The notes: a model not told the origin generated them from the letters alone. A stretch of DNA of 37,296 bases from Thermococcus sp. (GCA_015520705.1 WAPO01000026.1:1-37296), one strand, 5' to 3'. Shown: positions 10,680-20,614, counted from the stretch's first letter. A program made the numbers and translations.

Positions 10680-11129
10680 CCCATGGAGCTGAGGAGCGGT
10701 TATGTTAGGGCATCCGGCTATGCGAACAAGATCAGGAAGGTTCTGTTTGCCATCACCCGCGGGAGAGCTGAACCCGAGGAAGTTGTCAGAGCCGCCGCCG
10801 AGCTCAACCAGTATCTTTTTGGGAAGTTTCAGGAGCTGGGCGTGAGGAAGGAGGACGTTGTCAGAATCTCCATAGGGTTCTCTATCGATGGAGGGAAAAT
10901 CATATGGGATTACGACAGCCTCAAAATAGAGGTGTACAGAAGGGAAGAGGAGAAAAATCTCGCTCAGGCAATGGAAGAAGTGGAGGAGAGAGAAAAAGCA
11001 CTGGATGAGGCAATAAAGGAGCTTGAAAATCTGGCAGAGAGGCTCAGAGCTCTGAGCGATGAGATTTCAGAGAAGGTTGAGAAGTTAAAACAGGAACACA
11101 GCGGGTTGAAGCTCCAGGTAGAAAGGTGA
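10680..11129 (+). CDS. DUF2258 / ThermoDBP-related single-stranded DNA-binding protein
   Basis: MELRSGYVRASGYANKIRKVLFAITRG... N-terminal domain followed by a coiled coil, as in ThermoDBP-related proteins. Confidence 0.65.
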   Translation, partial: PMELRSGYVRASGYANKIRKVLFAITRGRAEPEEVVRAAAELNQYLFGKFQELGVRKEDVVRISIGFSIDGGKIIWDYDSLKIEVYRREEEKNLAQAMEEVEEREKALDEAIKELENLAERLRALSDEISEKVEKLKQEHSGLKLQVER

Positions 11130-11174
11130 TCTGCAAACTGTTTTTACATTTTTTGCCTAAAAAGTAAGAGAAAA

Positions 11175-11855
11175 TCAGTCAAGGGCTGCGAGAAGTTTCT
11201 CCATGAACATCTTCTCTGGGTAAGCTCCTTCAAATTCAACCCTGTCTTCCCCATCCACCTGAATGACTATCTTCGGCACGGCCATGACCCTGTATCTGTC
11301 AGCCCATTCAGGATACTCAATGGCCTCGACCATATCGCCCAGGATTCTGTCCTTGCCTGCGAGCGCGTTCTCAATTGCAAACTTGTGGGCCATCCTGACG
11401 GCGAGCGGGCAGTATGGACATGTCGGTGTCACAAAGACGAGAATCCTGACATCCTTTTCAATTCTTGAAAGTTCCTCCTTGCTCTCAGGCATGAGGTCCG
11501 TGGTGGCGTTGCTAACATCTACTATGTCCTCGAGGAACGCCCCGAATTCATGACCAGCTGGAAGGCCGAAGAAGCGCACACCCATATCCCTGCCATCCTG
11601 GGTTATGGTAACGGCTGGAGCACGGTCAATTCTGTACTTTTCAGCTATCTCCCTGCCCCCCTCACTGTCAAAGTCATGGAATTCAAAGCTGAGCTTATCG
11701 CTGAGCTCGCTTAGTTCCTGAACAAGCTGCTTGAGCTGCTCGCAGTACTGGCAGTGCTCTCTACCTGTGAATCCAATGATCCTGACTGGCCTTGTCATCT
11801 TTGAAAAGAACTCTTCTCTTATAACCTTCTTATCTCCATCACTTATCAGTCCCAT
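11175..11855 (-). CDS. pdo: Protein disulfide oxidoreductase (tandem thioredoxin folds)
   Basis: 226 aa with two CxxC motifs (HCQYCEQL and TCPYCPLA); divergent from surR as expected for Thermococcales. Confidence 0.93.
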   Translation of the reverse strand: MGLISDGDKKVIREEFFSKMTRPVRIIGFTGREHCQYCEQLKQLVQELSELSDKLSFEFHDFDSEGGREIAEKYRIDRAPAVTITQDGRDMGVRFFGLPAGHEFGAFLEDIVDVSNATTDLMPESKEELSRIEKDVRILVFVTPTCPYCPLAVRMAHKFAIENALAGKDRILGDMVEAIEYPEWADRYRVMAVPKIVIQVDGEDRVEFEGAYPEKMFMEKLLAALD

Positions 11856-11874
11856 GCTAACACCTCCTTCTCGA

Positions 11875-11895
11875 CTAAAGGTTTATAACCTTTAG
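11875..11895. promoter_or_regulatory. 21-bp inverted repeat CTAAAGGTT-TAT-AACCTTTAG containing the SurR motif GTTn3AAC (11881-11889)
   Basis: Nine-bp perfect arms read directly; overlaps TATA-like TTATAAA about 30 bp upstream of the pdo ATG. Confidence 0.8.
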
Positions 11896-11994
11896 AGTGC
11901 AACGATTTATCAGATTTGACAAATTTAAAGTTTCGGGTCGGGTTTGGATGGACACTATATAAACTTTACGTCACAAATTTGGGTGGTGTGGGAC

Positions 11995-12708
11995 ATGAGT
12001 GAACCGGATATTTTTTACATCCTGGGGAACAAGGTGAGGCGGGATCTGCTCAGCCATCTGACATGCACCGAATGTTATTTCAGCTTTTTGAGTAATAAAG
12101 TTAGCGTATCCTCAACTGCAGTATCCAAGCATCTAAAAATCATGGAAAGGGAGGGAATAATTCAATCGTTTGAAAAGGAGGGGCCGTTTGTCGGCCCAAC
12201 GAGGAAATACTATGAAATAGTGCACTCCGCAACCTACGTGGCAACGCTCACCCCAAATCTCTTCTGGTACGAGGATCTGCAGCTTAAAAAGAAGCCCAAG
12301 ATGGAGGACTTCACTATAAAGCTCGCAGAGCTCCCTGCTGAGCCCTCAGGTCTTCTATCAATGATCAAAAGCTTCATCGATGCTGACAGGGAGCTCAGAA
12401 AAATTTTGAGGGCGCTTCAGGCTGTGGAGAGCTACAGGGATGTAATGATGAGGAAGATTAAGGACACTTATCTCAGGGAGATTGGCGACATGACCCAGCT
12501 TGCAATCCTCCACTATGTGCTCCTCTATGGAGAAGCAACCGTGGATGACCTGAGCGATAGGTTAAATCTCAAGGAGAGAGAGGTTACCAGAAAGGTTGAG
12601 GAGCTCAACAAGTTTGTACCGTTAATCATAAAAGAGGGTAAAATTAAAATCGACGCAGAAAAGCTGGAGCAAAAGTTAAAGGGTGTCGGAGATGGTGGAG
12701 AAGGTTAA
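11995..12708 (+). CDS. surR: SurR-like sulfur/redox response transcriptional regulator
   Basis: MSEPDIFYILGNKVRRDLLSHLTCTECYF contains the CxxC switch; STAVSKHLKIMEREGI winged HTH; closely matches remembered P. furiosus SurR sequence. Confidence 0.92.
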   Translation: MSEPDIFYILGNKVRRDLLSHLTCTECYFSFLSNKVSVSSTAVSKHLKIMEREGIIQSFEKEGPFVGPTRKYYEIVHSATYVATLTPNLFWYEDLQLKKKPKMEDFTIKLAELPAEPSGLLSMIKSFIDADRELRKILRALQAVESYRDVMMRKIKDTYLREIGDMTQLAILHYVLLYGEATVDDLSDRLNLKEREVTRKVEELNKFVPLIIKEGKIKIDAEKLEQKLKGVGDGGEG

Positions 12709-12892
12709 AATCGTTATGGATGAAGACAGGTGCTACCTCTGCGGAGGATGTGCCGGCATGTGCCCGACTCTGGCCATAAACGTTGGTCCGAAATGGGAGT
12801 TCTTTCTGGACAGATGCATATCATGTAAAATCTGCGTAACCGCATGCCCTGTTGGTGCACTTAAAGCGGTTCCTCTGGAGGGAGAATCATGA
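12692..12892 (+). CDS. 2[4Fe-4S] ferredoxin
   Basis: [16 protein letters not shown] and [16 protein letters not shown]. Confidence 0.9.
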   Translation: MVEKVKIVMDEDRCYLCGGCAGMCPTLAINVGPKWEFFLDRCISCKICVTACPVGALKAVPLEGES

Positions 12893-14070
12893 GATATGAT
12901 GTTGCTGTTGTGGGTGCAGGTATAGCCGGGCCGATAATAGCGAGGAACCTCGCCAGAGCCGGATATGACGTTTTAATGATAGACAAAAAAGCTGAAATCG
13001 GCTCCCCAAAGCGGTGCGGGGAAGGGATAAATATTGGAATTTTTGAGAAATACGACATCCCCTATGACAGGCGCTTCATAAACCGTGAAATATACGGAGC
13101 AAAGCTCTACTCACCAAGTGGCTATGAGCTTGAGCTGAGATATAAAGAGGTCAGCGGCGTTATCATAGAAAGGAAGGTTTTTGATAAAATGCTCGCCTTC
13201 TATGCCGCGAGAGCCGGGGCTGATGTGTGGCCGAGGACAGAGGCTACAGGCCTCATAAGGAAGGGCGGCAGGATTGCAGGGATCAGGGCAAAGCATGAAG
13301 GAGAGCCCGTTGAAATCGAGGCAGATATAATCGTCGCAGCGGACGGCGTTGAGAGCATGGTGGCGAGGTGGGCGGGCATAAACACCTATGCTCCTCCCCA
13401 TGAGTTTGATTCTGCCTACGAATACGAGATGCTCATCGAGGGTTATGATCCGGATTTGATACACCTCTGGTTCGGCAATGAAGTTGCACCCAGGGGTTAC
13501 GTCTGGGTCTTTCCCAAGGATGAGGACAGGGCAAACGTGGGGATTGGGATAAACTCCGACAATCCACAGACGGCCAAATACTACCTTGACAAGTGGCTGA
13601 GAGAGAATGGCATACCTGCCAGAAAGCTTCTTGAGATAAACGTCGGCGCCGTGCCTGTGGGCGGCTTTGTGAAGGAGCTTGTTAAAGATAACGTTCTCGT
13701 CGTTGGCGATGCGGCGAGGCAGGTCAATCCAATGCACGGCGGTGGAATGGCCGAGGCTATGGAAGCGGCAACCATAGCCAGCAGATGGATGATAAAAGCC
13801 CTCGAAGAGGAGGATATGTCTCTGCTCAAGAACTACACAAGGGAATGGTGGGAGAAGGACGGAAAGAGGCTGGAGAAGGTTCTGAAGGTCAGACGTGTCA
13901 CGGAGAAGCTCACGGACGAAGACCTCGACCTGTTTATTCAGATCCTCAGTGGAGCAGACGCGGAGAAGATAGCAGGGGGCAACTACGGGGAGGTCATTAA
14001 AGCCCTCCTGAAGCATCCGAAGGTTCTCCTGAGCCCAAGAAGAATAAAGCTCCTAAAGGAGCTCCTCTAA
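12889..14070 (+). CDS. Geranylgeranyl reductase family FAD protein (archaeal lipid saturation)
   Basis: [64 protein letters not shown]. Confidence 0.88.
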   Translation: MRYDVAVVGAGIAGPIIARNLARAGYDVLMIDKKAEIGSPKRCGEGINIGIFEKYDIPYDRRFINREIYGAKLYSPSGYELELRYKEVSGVIIERKVFDKMLAFYAARAGADVWPRTEATGLIRKGGRIAGIRAKHEGEPVEIEADIIVAADGVESMVARWAGINTYAPPHEFDSAYEYEMLIEGYDPDLIHLWFGNEVAPRGYVWVFPKDEDRANVGIGINSDNPQTAKYYLDKWLRENGIPARKLLEINVGAVPVGGFVKELVKDNVLVVGDAARQVNPMHGGGMAEAMEAATIASRWMIKALEEEDMSLLKNYTREWWEKDGKRLEKVLKVRRVTEKLTDEDLDLFIQILSGADAEKIAGGNYGEVIKALLKHPKVLLSPRRIKLLKELL

Positions 14071-16184
14071 TGCTTCTTCCCCTTCTTCCACTCCTTGCAG
14101 TTCATGTCCAGACAGATTTCATACTCCTGGCCTTTTTCGCGTATCTTAACCACCGGCGCACCACCACAGCACGTCTTGTTCGTCGGGATTATCTGCCCGC
14201 GCTGGAGCAGAGGGTAGGTAACATTGCACTTCGGCCAGTTTGAGCAGCCCACGAATCTCTTCCCGCTTCTCCTGTTGTAGCGCACCACCAAATCACCGCC
14301 GCACTTCGGGCATTTTCCAACCACAAGGAGCTTCCTGTCAGCTTCCTTTTTGATTTCACGCTCCTCTTCCTCACTCAGGTCTTTGACCTCCTTCCGGCTC
14401 TCAATCAGATTTCCTACCAGCTCTCTTCCTATAGTTTCCTCCTTTTCCCTGAATTCCTTCAGGATTTTCAGCAGCTGCGTTTTTGATTCTTCTATGACCC
14501 TCTCCTTGCTCAGCTTCCGCTTCATAATCTCCTCCATCTTCTCCTCAAAAGCCTTCGTTAGCTCAACGCTCACAATGTCAGGAACGTTTTTTTCAAGCGC
14601 CTCAACCACCTTCATTCCCAGAGGAGTTACCTTAATCTTCCTTTTGCCCTCGATGTAGCCCCTCTGGTAGAGGGTCTCAAGAATCTGGGCACGGGTCGCT
14701 TTGGTTCCGATTCCCAGGTCTTCCATTTTTTTAATGACCGCCGCTGGAGAATACCTCGCTGGCGGCTTGGTCTTCTTTTTCTCCCTCTTTATCTGGAGGA
14801 CTTTAATGCCTTCGCCATCTCTGAAAGGCGGCAGAATCACCTCATCGAACTTAACATACTTGCCGTAAATCTTGAGCCAGCCCTCCTTCAGAGTCCTCGC
14901 CCCGCTCAGGATGAAGTGATGGCTGTTTGAGTTGATGATGACCTTCATTATCTCTCTAATCGCCGGATCTGCAAAGGCCGCCAGAAACCTGCGCACAACA
15001 AGGTCGTATATGTTCCTCTCATCCTTCGTCAGGTCGCCGCTCTTCGGGATTTCACCCGTGGGATAAATTGCAGGGTGAGCCGGATCATCCTTGGGGCCCT
15101 CGACGGGCTTCAGATACCCCTTTCCGAGAAGGTCGTGGGCATGGGGTTTATACTCAGGTAGCTTTGCAAGGTTCTGGATTATTGTCTTAAAGTTAAGGTT
15201 CTTTGGTAGCTTTTGAGATGAGGTTCTCGGGTACGACTGCAGTCCCTTCTCATACAGCTTCTGCGCAATCTCCAGGGTCTTCTTGGGGCTGTAGCCGAAA
15301 GCCGAATATGCCTCCCTCTGGAGGGTTCCCAGATCAAAGGGATACGGTGGCTTTCTCTTCTGCTGCCGGACTTCAATTTTCTCAACAAATGCCGGCCCTT
15401 TCCTTGCTTCTTCTACAATTTTCTTCGCTTCATTCTCGTCTAAAATCCTTTCCTTTTCATAGATGGCCGTATACTGCCCTCCATCCTTCTCAAGGAGCAT
15501 CTTGATTACCCAGTAAGGTGTGGGCTTGAAGCTGGCTATCTCCTTCTCCCTCTCAACCAGAAATCTCAGAGTCGGCCCCTGAACCCTGCCTGTGCTCAAA
15601 ACCATCCACTTACCGCTTGCCCGCTTTATGGACTGCGTTAAAGCCCTTGAAAGGTTGACTCCCCAATACCAGTCAAGAACGTGCCTCGTGATCCCAGCAT
15701 CGGCCATTCCGAAGTTTATCGTCGGTTCAAGGTTGTACCACGCCCTCAGAAGGTCTTTCCTCGTCAGGGCGGAGAACTTCATGCGTTTGGCCTTTGAGGG
15801 GTCGACACCACAGGCGTATTTGAGGGCTGTGTAACCTATAACCTCACCCTCCGTGTCGTAATCGCAGGCAACTATGAACTCGTGTGCCCTCTTGGCCAGC
15901 TCCCTCAGTGTCTTCACATAATTCTTGGCATAGCTTTTCCCCTTTTCAGCGGCATAAACAGGCACCCACTCGATGTCAAAAATCGGGTATCCATAGACCT
16001 TGGTCTTCGGCGCAAGCGTGAAGAGATGTCCCACAGCCGGAGCCACAATAATCCTCTTCCCGTCCCTGCTGAGCTCATAATAGGGAACACTGTTCATTGT
16101 TTTCCTGACAGGCTTGCCTTCAGCAAGGGCATAGGCGATTTTTCTGGCAACGGTGGGCTTTTCCGCAATTATCAGTGTTACCAT
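14067..16184 (-). CDS. topA: DNA topoisomerase I (type IA) with C-terminal zinc ribbons
   Basis: [73 protein letters not shown]. Confidence 0.94.
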   Translation of the reverse strand: MVTLIIAEKPTVARKIAYALAEGKPVRKTMNSVPYYELSRDGKRIIVAPAVGHLFTLAPKTKVYGYPIFDIEWVPVYAAEKGKSYAKNYVKTLRELAKRAHEFIVACDYDTEGEVIGYTALKYACGVDPSKAKRMKFSALTRKDLLRAWYNLEPTINFGMADAGITRHVLDWYWGVNLSRALTQSIKRASGKWMVLSTGRVQGPTLRFLVEREKEIASFKPTPYWVIKMLLEKDGGQYTAIYEKERILDENEAKKIVEEARKGPAFVEKIEVRQQKRKPPYPFDLGTLQREAYSAFGYSPKKTLEIAQKLYEKGLQSYPRTSSQKLPKNLNFKTIIQNLAKLPEYKPHAHDLLGKGYLKPVEGPKDDPAHPAIYPTGEIPKSGDLTKDERNIYDLVVRRFLAAFADPAIREIMKVIINSNSHHFILSGARTLKEGWLKIYGKYVKFDEVILPPFRDGEGIKVLQIKREKKKTKPPARYSPAAVIKKMEDLGIGTKATRAQILETLYQRGYIEGKRKIKVTPLGMKVVEALEKNVPDIVSVELTKAFEEKMEEIMKRKLSKERVIEESKTQLLKILKEFREKEETIGRELVGNLIESRKEVKDLSEEEEREIKKEADRKLLVVGKCPKCGGDLVVRYNRRSGKRFVGCSNWPKCNVTYPLLQRGQIIPTNKTCCGGAPVVKIREKGQEYEICLDMNCKEWKKGKKH

Positions 16185-16273
16185 GGCGACACCTCTAAAA
16201 AGTTCGATGGGGCATATAAAAGCCTTTAGGAACACAGCCAAAAACTTATAACGATTGAGCTTAAGTGGCACAT

Positions 16274-16777
16274 ATGGCAGGCACGATAAGCAAAATAGTG
16301 AGCTTTGAGGATGAGGAGCTTTTTATAGATGAGATGGACAGTGTTCTTCAGGCATTTACATATCTTGCGGGCAGATACGGCAGCGGGAGTGTTGTGGAAG
16401 GAGTGATTTTGTGGGATTCCATCGCGGTTCAGGATGAGGAGGGCGTCAAGGTCTTCCGCGTTGGTGAGTTCCCCTATGTCGAGGGGACTCTGAACGTGGA
16501 TATGGAGACCCTCAGAACACTGGAGAGGTATTTTGATGAGATGGAGAGCAGATGGGACGAGCTGACCGTCGAGGAGATAAACTACTTCGTGGAGATGACC
16601 AACGAGGCTCTGGGGAGGAACATCGTTTTCTATGACTCCTACGCCCTCGGTCTGGATAGAAATCAGGCGTATATCATACTGAACCTGAAGGCCCTTCAGT
16701 ATCTTGAGCACGTGGTTGATGCAGAAGATAGAGAGGTCTTTGAGGACGCCCTCGGGATGCTCATGAAGTATATTTAA
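16274..16777 (+). CDS. Acidic hypothetical protein
   Basis: 167 aa ORF with own upstream TATA-like AAAACTTATAACG; no recognised motif. Confidence 0.7.
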   Translation: MAGTISKIVSFEDEELFIDEMDSVLQAFTYLAGRYGSGSVVEGVILWDSIAVQDEEGVKVFRVGEFPYVEGTLNVDMETLRTLERYFDEMESRWDELTVEEINYFVEMTNEALGRNIVFYDSYALGLDRNQAYIILNLKALQYLEHVVDAEDREVFEDALGMLMKYI

Positions 16778-16822
16778 TCACATAATTATTTAATGATGTA
16801 AAAATGCAGAAAGGTGATTAGG

Positions 16823-17071
16823 ATGCTCTTCAAAAAGAAGGGGCTGTTCGATGAAAGGGATGCGCTGAAGGTTATTGAAATGGCCAGCAGGCAGAATGCA
16901 GGGGAGATTATAGTGATGTGCGAAAGGATAACCGACTCCGCCAGAAGGAGGCTCTGGGATTACGCGAGGGGAGTTCAGCTCATGAGCGACCTGACAGGAG
17001 AGAAAAGGGAGGTAAAAATAGAAATCCTCGAAGGATACGTGAGCGACAGGGTAAAGGGCGTGGAGCTTTAA
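16823..17071 (+). CDS. Small hypothetical protein
   Basis: GGTGAT ribosome-binding site then MLFKKKGLFDERDALKVIEMASRQ; family not recognised with certainty. Confidence 0.6.
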   Translation: MLFKKKGLFDERDALKVIEMASRQNAGEIIVMCERITDSARRRLWDYARGVQLMSDLTGEKREVKIEILEGYVSDRVKGVEL

Positions 17072-17134
17072 TATTCGAAGATTTCTTCCTTTAATCTGCT
17101 CAACTTCATCCATAACCCCTATCGGCGGCGAAAG

Positions 17135-17144
17135 GTTTATATAG
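17135..17144 (+). promoter_or_regulatory. TATA-box-like promoter element of the three-gene cassette
   Basis: CGAAAGGTTTATATAG, purine-rich BRE followed by TTTATATA. Confidence 0.6.
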
Positions 17145-17145
17145 T

Positions 17146-17165
17146 AGGTAAATAAATATTTACCT
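17146..17165. promoter_or_regulatory. Candidate operator AGGTAAATA-AA-TATTTACCT
   Basis: Nine-bp perfect inverted repeat, 2-nt spacer, between TATA box and RBS/start (GGTGA-atcgt-ATG). Confidence 0.65.
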
Positions 17166-17175
17166 GGTGAATCGT

Positions 17176-17739
17176 ATGTTGAACACATATAAAAAGATGG
17201 GTGTTGTTTTGTTAGCTCTTACTGTAAGTGGTTTGATTTTTGTTGTGGTTAGTGGGGATGAACTGCCACCAGCACCACCCCAGCAGAGTTCTCCAAACCC
17301 TCCCCAAGAACCTCATGCTTCTGAACAGCCCATTCCTCAGCCACATATAGATCCAAATTCGACTCCCCCAGCAAAACCACCTGAACCATCCCCCCAGGCC
17401 TCTCCAGGCACTCCTCAGCCACGCACAGATCCAAATTCAGCTCTTCCATCAGAAAAAAAGGAGATTTCTCAACCTCCAGCTTCACCTGCCCCCCCTTCAG
17501 AGAAAAACATCGCAAAGGATGAAATATGGCATGCTTATAATGAATTTCAGGATGTTGAAGCCCTTTTATCAAACTCTCAAAAGACAGAAGAAATCAAAAA
17601 TCTTGAGAATATCGCAAGACAGTTTTACACAAAGTCTGAAAAGCTTTATGAAGAAGGTAGATATAAGGAGAGTAGAGTATATGCACACCTAACCGTGGAG
17701 ATCCTGCATGGGATAAGAGATATCATGAGAGGGAGATGA
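17176..17739 (+). CDS. Secreted/anchored Pro-rich protein with helical C-terminal domain
   Basis: N-terminal hydrophobic segment MGVVLLALTVSGLIFVVVSG, then ~90 aa Pro/Ser/Gln-rich region, then helical domain. Confidence 0.75.
   Translation: MLNTYKKMGVVLLALTVSGLIFVVVSGDELPPAPPQQSSPNPPQEPHASEQPIPQPHIDPNSTPPAKPPEPSPQASPGTPQPRTDPNSALPSEKKEISQPPASPAPPSEKNIAKDEIWHAYNEFQDVEALLSNSQKTEEIKNLENIARQFYTKSEKLYEEGRYKESRVYAHLTVEILHGIRDIMRGR
17331..17443 (+). repeat. Imperfect 78-bp period tandem duplication in the Pro-rich region
   Basis: cattcctcagccacatatagatccaaattc (17331) recurs as cactcctcagccacgcacagatccaaattc (17409), encoding PQPHIDPNS / PQPRTDPNS. Confidence 0.7.
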
Positions 17740-17960
17740 AGATGCCAGTGCCTCCCCTCCCACCGGGAATGGAGATCTTTTGGTGGGTTTTATTAATTAT
17801 TTTGATCGCAGGAACTATTTTGGTGCTCATAAAATATGCGGGATCATCAAGTTCTGTGTCTTCCAGTTCAGAAATGAACGAAACCATGGAAGCTCTCCTT
17901 GAGGAGATTAAACTTTTAAGGAAAGAAATCCGAGAGCTTAGAGAAGAACTTGAAGAATGA
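17736..17960 (+). CDS. Small membrane protein with cytoplasmic coiled coil
   Basis: One TM segment (IFWWVLLIILIAGTILVLI) then MEALLEEIKLLRKEIRELREELEE; ATGA overlaps at both ends. Confidence 0.7.
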   Translation: MKMPVPPLPPGMEIFWWVLLIILIAGTILVLIKYAGSSSSVSSSSEMNETMEALLEEIKLLRKEIRELREELEE

Positions 17961-18301
17961 AGTGGGGGATAGTCATCGTTCAAAAAGATATAGCCCAGAG
18001 GAGTGCCACCATATTCAAAGCTCTCTCAAGTCCAATAAGGTTAAAGATACTTGCATTATGTTTGGATGGAGAAAAGACAAGTAGAGAACTCCGGGAAAAA
18101 CTTGGAATCTCAAAACCCCTCTTAATTTCACATCTCCGAAAGCTGATAAGCAGTGGTCTCTTGGAGTATCGGGTAGAATTTGATGAGAGGAGAATGATTG
18201 TCAGAAAGTATTACAGAACCAAAAACGTTGACCTCTGCATGATGGCAATCTTACGAGAAATAATAAGAGAATTAAAATTAGGGAGCTCAAATCAAAAATA
18301 G
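17957..18301 (+). CDS. ArsR-like winged-helix transcriptional regulator
   Basis: ATIFKALSSPIRLKILALCLDGEKTSRELREKLGISKPLLISHLRKLISSGLLEYR. Confidence 0.85.
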   Translation: MKWGIVIVQKDIAQRSATIFKALSSPIRLKILALCLDGEKTSRELREKLGISKPLLISHLRKLISSGLLEYRVEFDERRMIVRKYYRTKNVDLCMMAILREIIRELKLGSSNQK

Positions 18302-18339
18302 GTCTGTTCACGTTTTGAAAATTTTAAGCTTACAGCAAC

Positions 18340-19158
18340 CTAACCGAATCTAAATCTTTTTATTAGTTCGGCAACCTTCACGGCATCGAGCGTCTCCCTG
18401 ACATCATGGGTTCTGATTATGCCTGCCCCGTTGAAAACAGCCACCGCGGTTGCCGCCAGGCTCCCTGCCAGCCTCTCCTCAGCTTTTCTCCCGGTTATGA
18501 CCCCTATGAAGGACTTCCTTGAGACTCCCACGAGGATTGGCTTTCCAAGCACCTTCAGCATGTTGAGGTTTGCCAGAATTTTGGAGTCCCACTCATACCA
18601 AGGCGGCCATTCGGGGCGGAAGAAGCCAATTGCCGGATCAACTGCAACCTCCTCAACCCCGTAAGCCTCTGCCACTGTCAGGCTTTCCCTGAGGGCATCA
18701 ATCACCATGTGGATGGGGTCTTTGAGGTTGACCTCCCCTGCATGGGCGCAGAGCACGGCCGGAACACTGTATTCAGCCGCAACTTCAACCATTCTGCTGT
18801 CGCCTTTAAAGCCGGTAACATCGTTTATTATGTCTGCTCCGGCTTTTATGGCCTCCTCAGCCACCCGGGAGTTTGTGGTATCAATGCTTATAGGAACATC
18901 AACGTAGTCCCTTATTGTGCTCACTGCCCATACAGCCCTCCTTATCTCCTCCTCAAGGGGTATCTGCGTCTCCAGATAGGGAGCGGTCGATTTTGCTCCT
19001 ATGTCAATAAAGGAAGCGCCATCCTCCACCATCCTGAGCACGGCATCAATGAGTTCCTTTTCACACCTTTTAACGCTCTCCTTGTAGAAGCTCTCTGGGG
19101 AGACATTGATAACGCCCATAATCCTCGGTTCTTTAAGGTCAACTCCGGCAAACTTCAT
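18340..19158 (-). CDS. Dihydropteroate synthase family protein
   Basis: RIMGVINVSPESF, FIDIGAKSTAPY, VPISIDTTNSRVAEEAIKAGADIINDVTGF, GVSRKSFIG, RTHDV. Confidence 0.9.
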   Translation of the reverse strand: MKFAGVDLKEPRIMGVINVSPESFYKESVKRCEKELIDAVLRMVEDGASFIDIGAKSTAPYLETQIPLEEEIRRAVWAVSTIRDYVDVPISIDTTNSRVAEEAIKAGADIINDVTGFKGDSRMVEVAAEYSVPAVLCAHAGEVNLKDPIHMVIDALRESLTVAEAYGVEEVAVDPAIGFFRPEWPPWYEWDSKILANLNMLKVLGKPILVGVSRKSFIGVITGRKAEERLAGSLAATAVAVFNGAGIIRTHDVRETLDAVKVAELIKRFRFG

Positions 19159-19238
19159 GATATCACCGCAGGGAGTTAGGAAAACCAGATAAAAAAGCTA
19201 TGCCAAAAGTTAAAAGCCAAGCGCGGCAATGTGTGAAC

Positions 19239-20000
19239 ATGAAGCTGATCATGGCCGAGGTCTTCAACAGCTGGCAGGGAGAAGGGGGAAGCGTCAGGGG
19301 AAGTGCATTTGGGAGGAGGCAAATTTTTGTAAGATTCGCCGGCTGCGACCTGAACTGTGTCTGGTGCGACAGCAGAGCCTTCATAAACGCCTCAGAAGTC
19401 GCCCGGTGGAGGTATGAGACTGAGCCGTTCACGGGAAAGTTCGAGTACAGCCCGAATCCTGCGGATGTTGACGAGGTCGTCAATGCTGTTCTACGGCTCG
19501 ATACGGGCGATATACACTCCATAAGCTACACCGGCGGGGAGCCGACGCTTCAGATAAAGCCACTCAAAGCGCTGATGGAGCGCATGAAAGAAGTGGGCTT
19601 CGACAACTTCCTTGAGACCCACGGCGGTTTACCGGAGCTGATTAAAGAGGTCGCCCCGCTCGTTGATTACGCGAGCGTTGACATAAAGGACGAAACAGCG
19701 AGAGCAGCGGAGGACTGGAAGGGGCTGGTTTTAAGGGAAGTGGAGAGCGTTAGGATCCTGAGGGATGCAGGAGTGAAGACATACGCGAAGCTGGTGGTTA
19801 CGGAAGGAACAAAAACCGAAAACGTCCGCTGGTATGCATCCCTGCTGAAAGACACCGCACCCCTTGTAATCCAGCCAAAGGAGCCGATAGACATCAGCCA
19901 GCGTAAGCTCATGGAGCTCTACCGCGAGGCGGCGCTGGTTATGGGCAGAAAAAACGTCGGGCTCAGCTTTCAGGTGCATAAATACCTCAATGTGCTCTGA
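19239..20000 (+). CDS. queE: 7-carboxy-7-deazaguanine synthase (radical SAM)
   Basis: MAEVFNSWQGEGGSVRG, CDLNCVWCDS (CX3CX2C), SYTGGEPTLQ, ETHGGLP. Confidence 0.9.
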   Translation: MKLIMAEVFNSWQGEGGSVRGSAFGRRQIFVRFAGCDLNCVWCDSRAFINASEVARWRYETEPFTGKFEYSPNPADVDEVVNAVLRLDTGDIHSISYTGGEPTLQIKPLKALMERMKEVGFDNFLETHGGLPELIKEVAPLVDYASVDIKDETARAAEDWKGLVLREVESVRILRDAGVKTYAKLVVTEGTKTENVRWYASLLKDTAPLVIQPKEPIDISQRKLMELYREAALVMGRKNVGLSFQVHKYLNVL

Positions 20001-20051
20001 GCTAAGGGTCAAAAGCTAAAATTTAAAAATTCCTTTTCGAATTTCCCTCCG

Positions 20052-20504
20052 ATGGGCACAAAATACTGGAGTGCAGTAACCGCTTCCATTCTCCTTGCTG
20101 CACTGTCCCTCTATACACAGGATTCAGAGGGCTATGTTTCGCAGGTAGCCGCGCTTCTCTCCCTGCTTTTCCTTATTGCAGGGGCTTTTTACATAAATAG
20201 AAGCAAACGCGGAAGTAGCTCCAGAGCTGGAATCCTTGCAGGCCCTCTGCTCATCGTAGCCCTTTATCTCACCTATGGAAATCCTCTCTACCTGCTCGCC
20301 GCCCTGCTTCTCGGGGCAGCACTGCTCTGGAATTCCAGATACTCCATTGTCATCGCTCTATCCTCTGGATATCTGCTGGGCTATCTCGCAGTTCATGAGC
20401 AGCAGTATATTGTCAGGACGATTGGAGGATTTATCCTCGCTGTGAGCATTTTCACAACTGCGGCCGCAATGTATTTCCTTGCAAAGAATCAGATTGATTT
20501 TTAA
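20052..20504 (+). CDS. Small multi-pass membrane protein
   Basis: 150 aa, four to five hydrophobic segments, RNRSKRGSSS-type cytoplasmic loop. Confidence 0.65.
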   Translation: MGTKYWSAVTASILLAALSLYTQDSEGYVSQVAALLSLLFLIAGAFYINRSKRGSSSRAGILAGPLLIVALYLTYGNPLYLLAALLLGAALLWNSRYSIVIALSSGYLLGYLAVHEQQYIVRTIGGFILAVSIFTTAAAMYFLAKNQIDF

Positions 20505-20526
20505 GTTTCCAGAGAAATTCACTCAG

Positions 20527-20582
20527 GCGATGATGACATTGGCCTTTGGGGTAGTGATGCCCGCATCGACCAAGGCTGAGCC
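20527..20582 (+). ncRNA. Candidate C/D box guide sRNA
   Basis: GGC-g-ATGATGA (C box 20530-20536), C'-like GTGATGC (20554-20560), CTGA (D box 20576-20579)-GCC; short GGC/GCC closing stem; D' box not clear. Confidence 0.4.
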
Positions 20583-20614
20583 AAAAACTTTTAAGGATTA
20601 CTTCCTCCCAATTT

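Noticed and set aside
13111-14016. 301-aa minus-strand ORF
   Set aside because: Antisense to the geranylgeranyl reductase gene; no recognisable protein motif.
16823-17071. SepF-like assignment for the 82-aa protein
   Set aside because: Only a vague similarity (EIIVMCERITDSARRRLWDYARG); not enough to name without a profile search.
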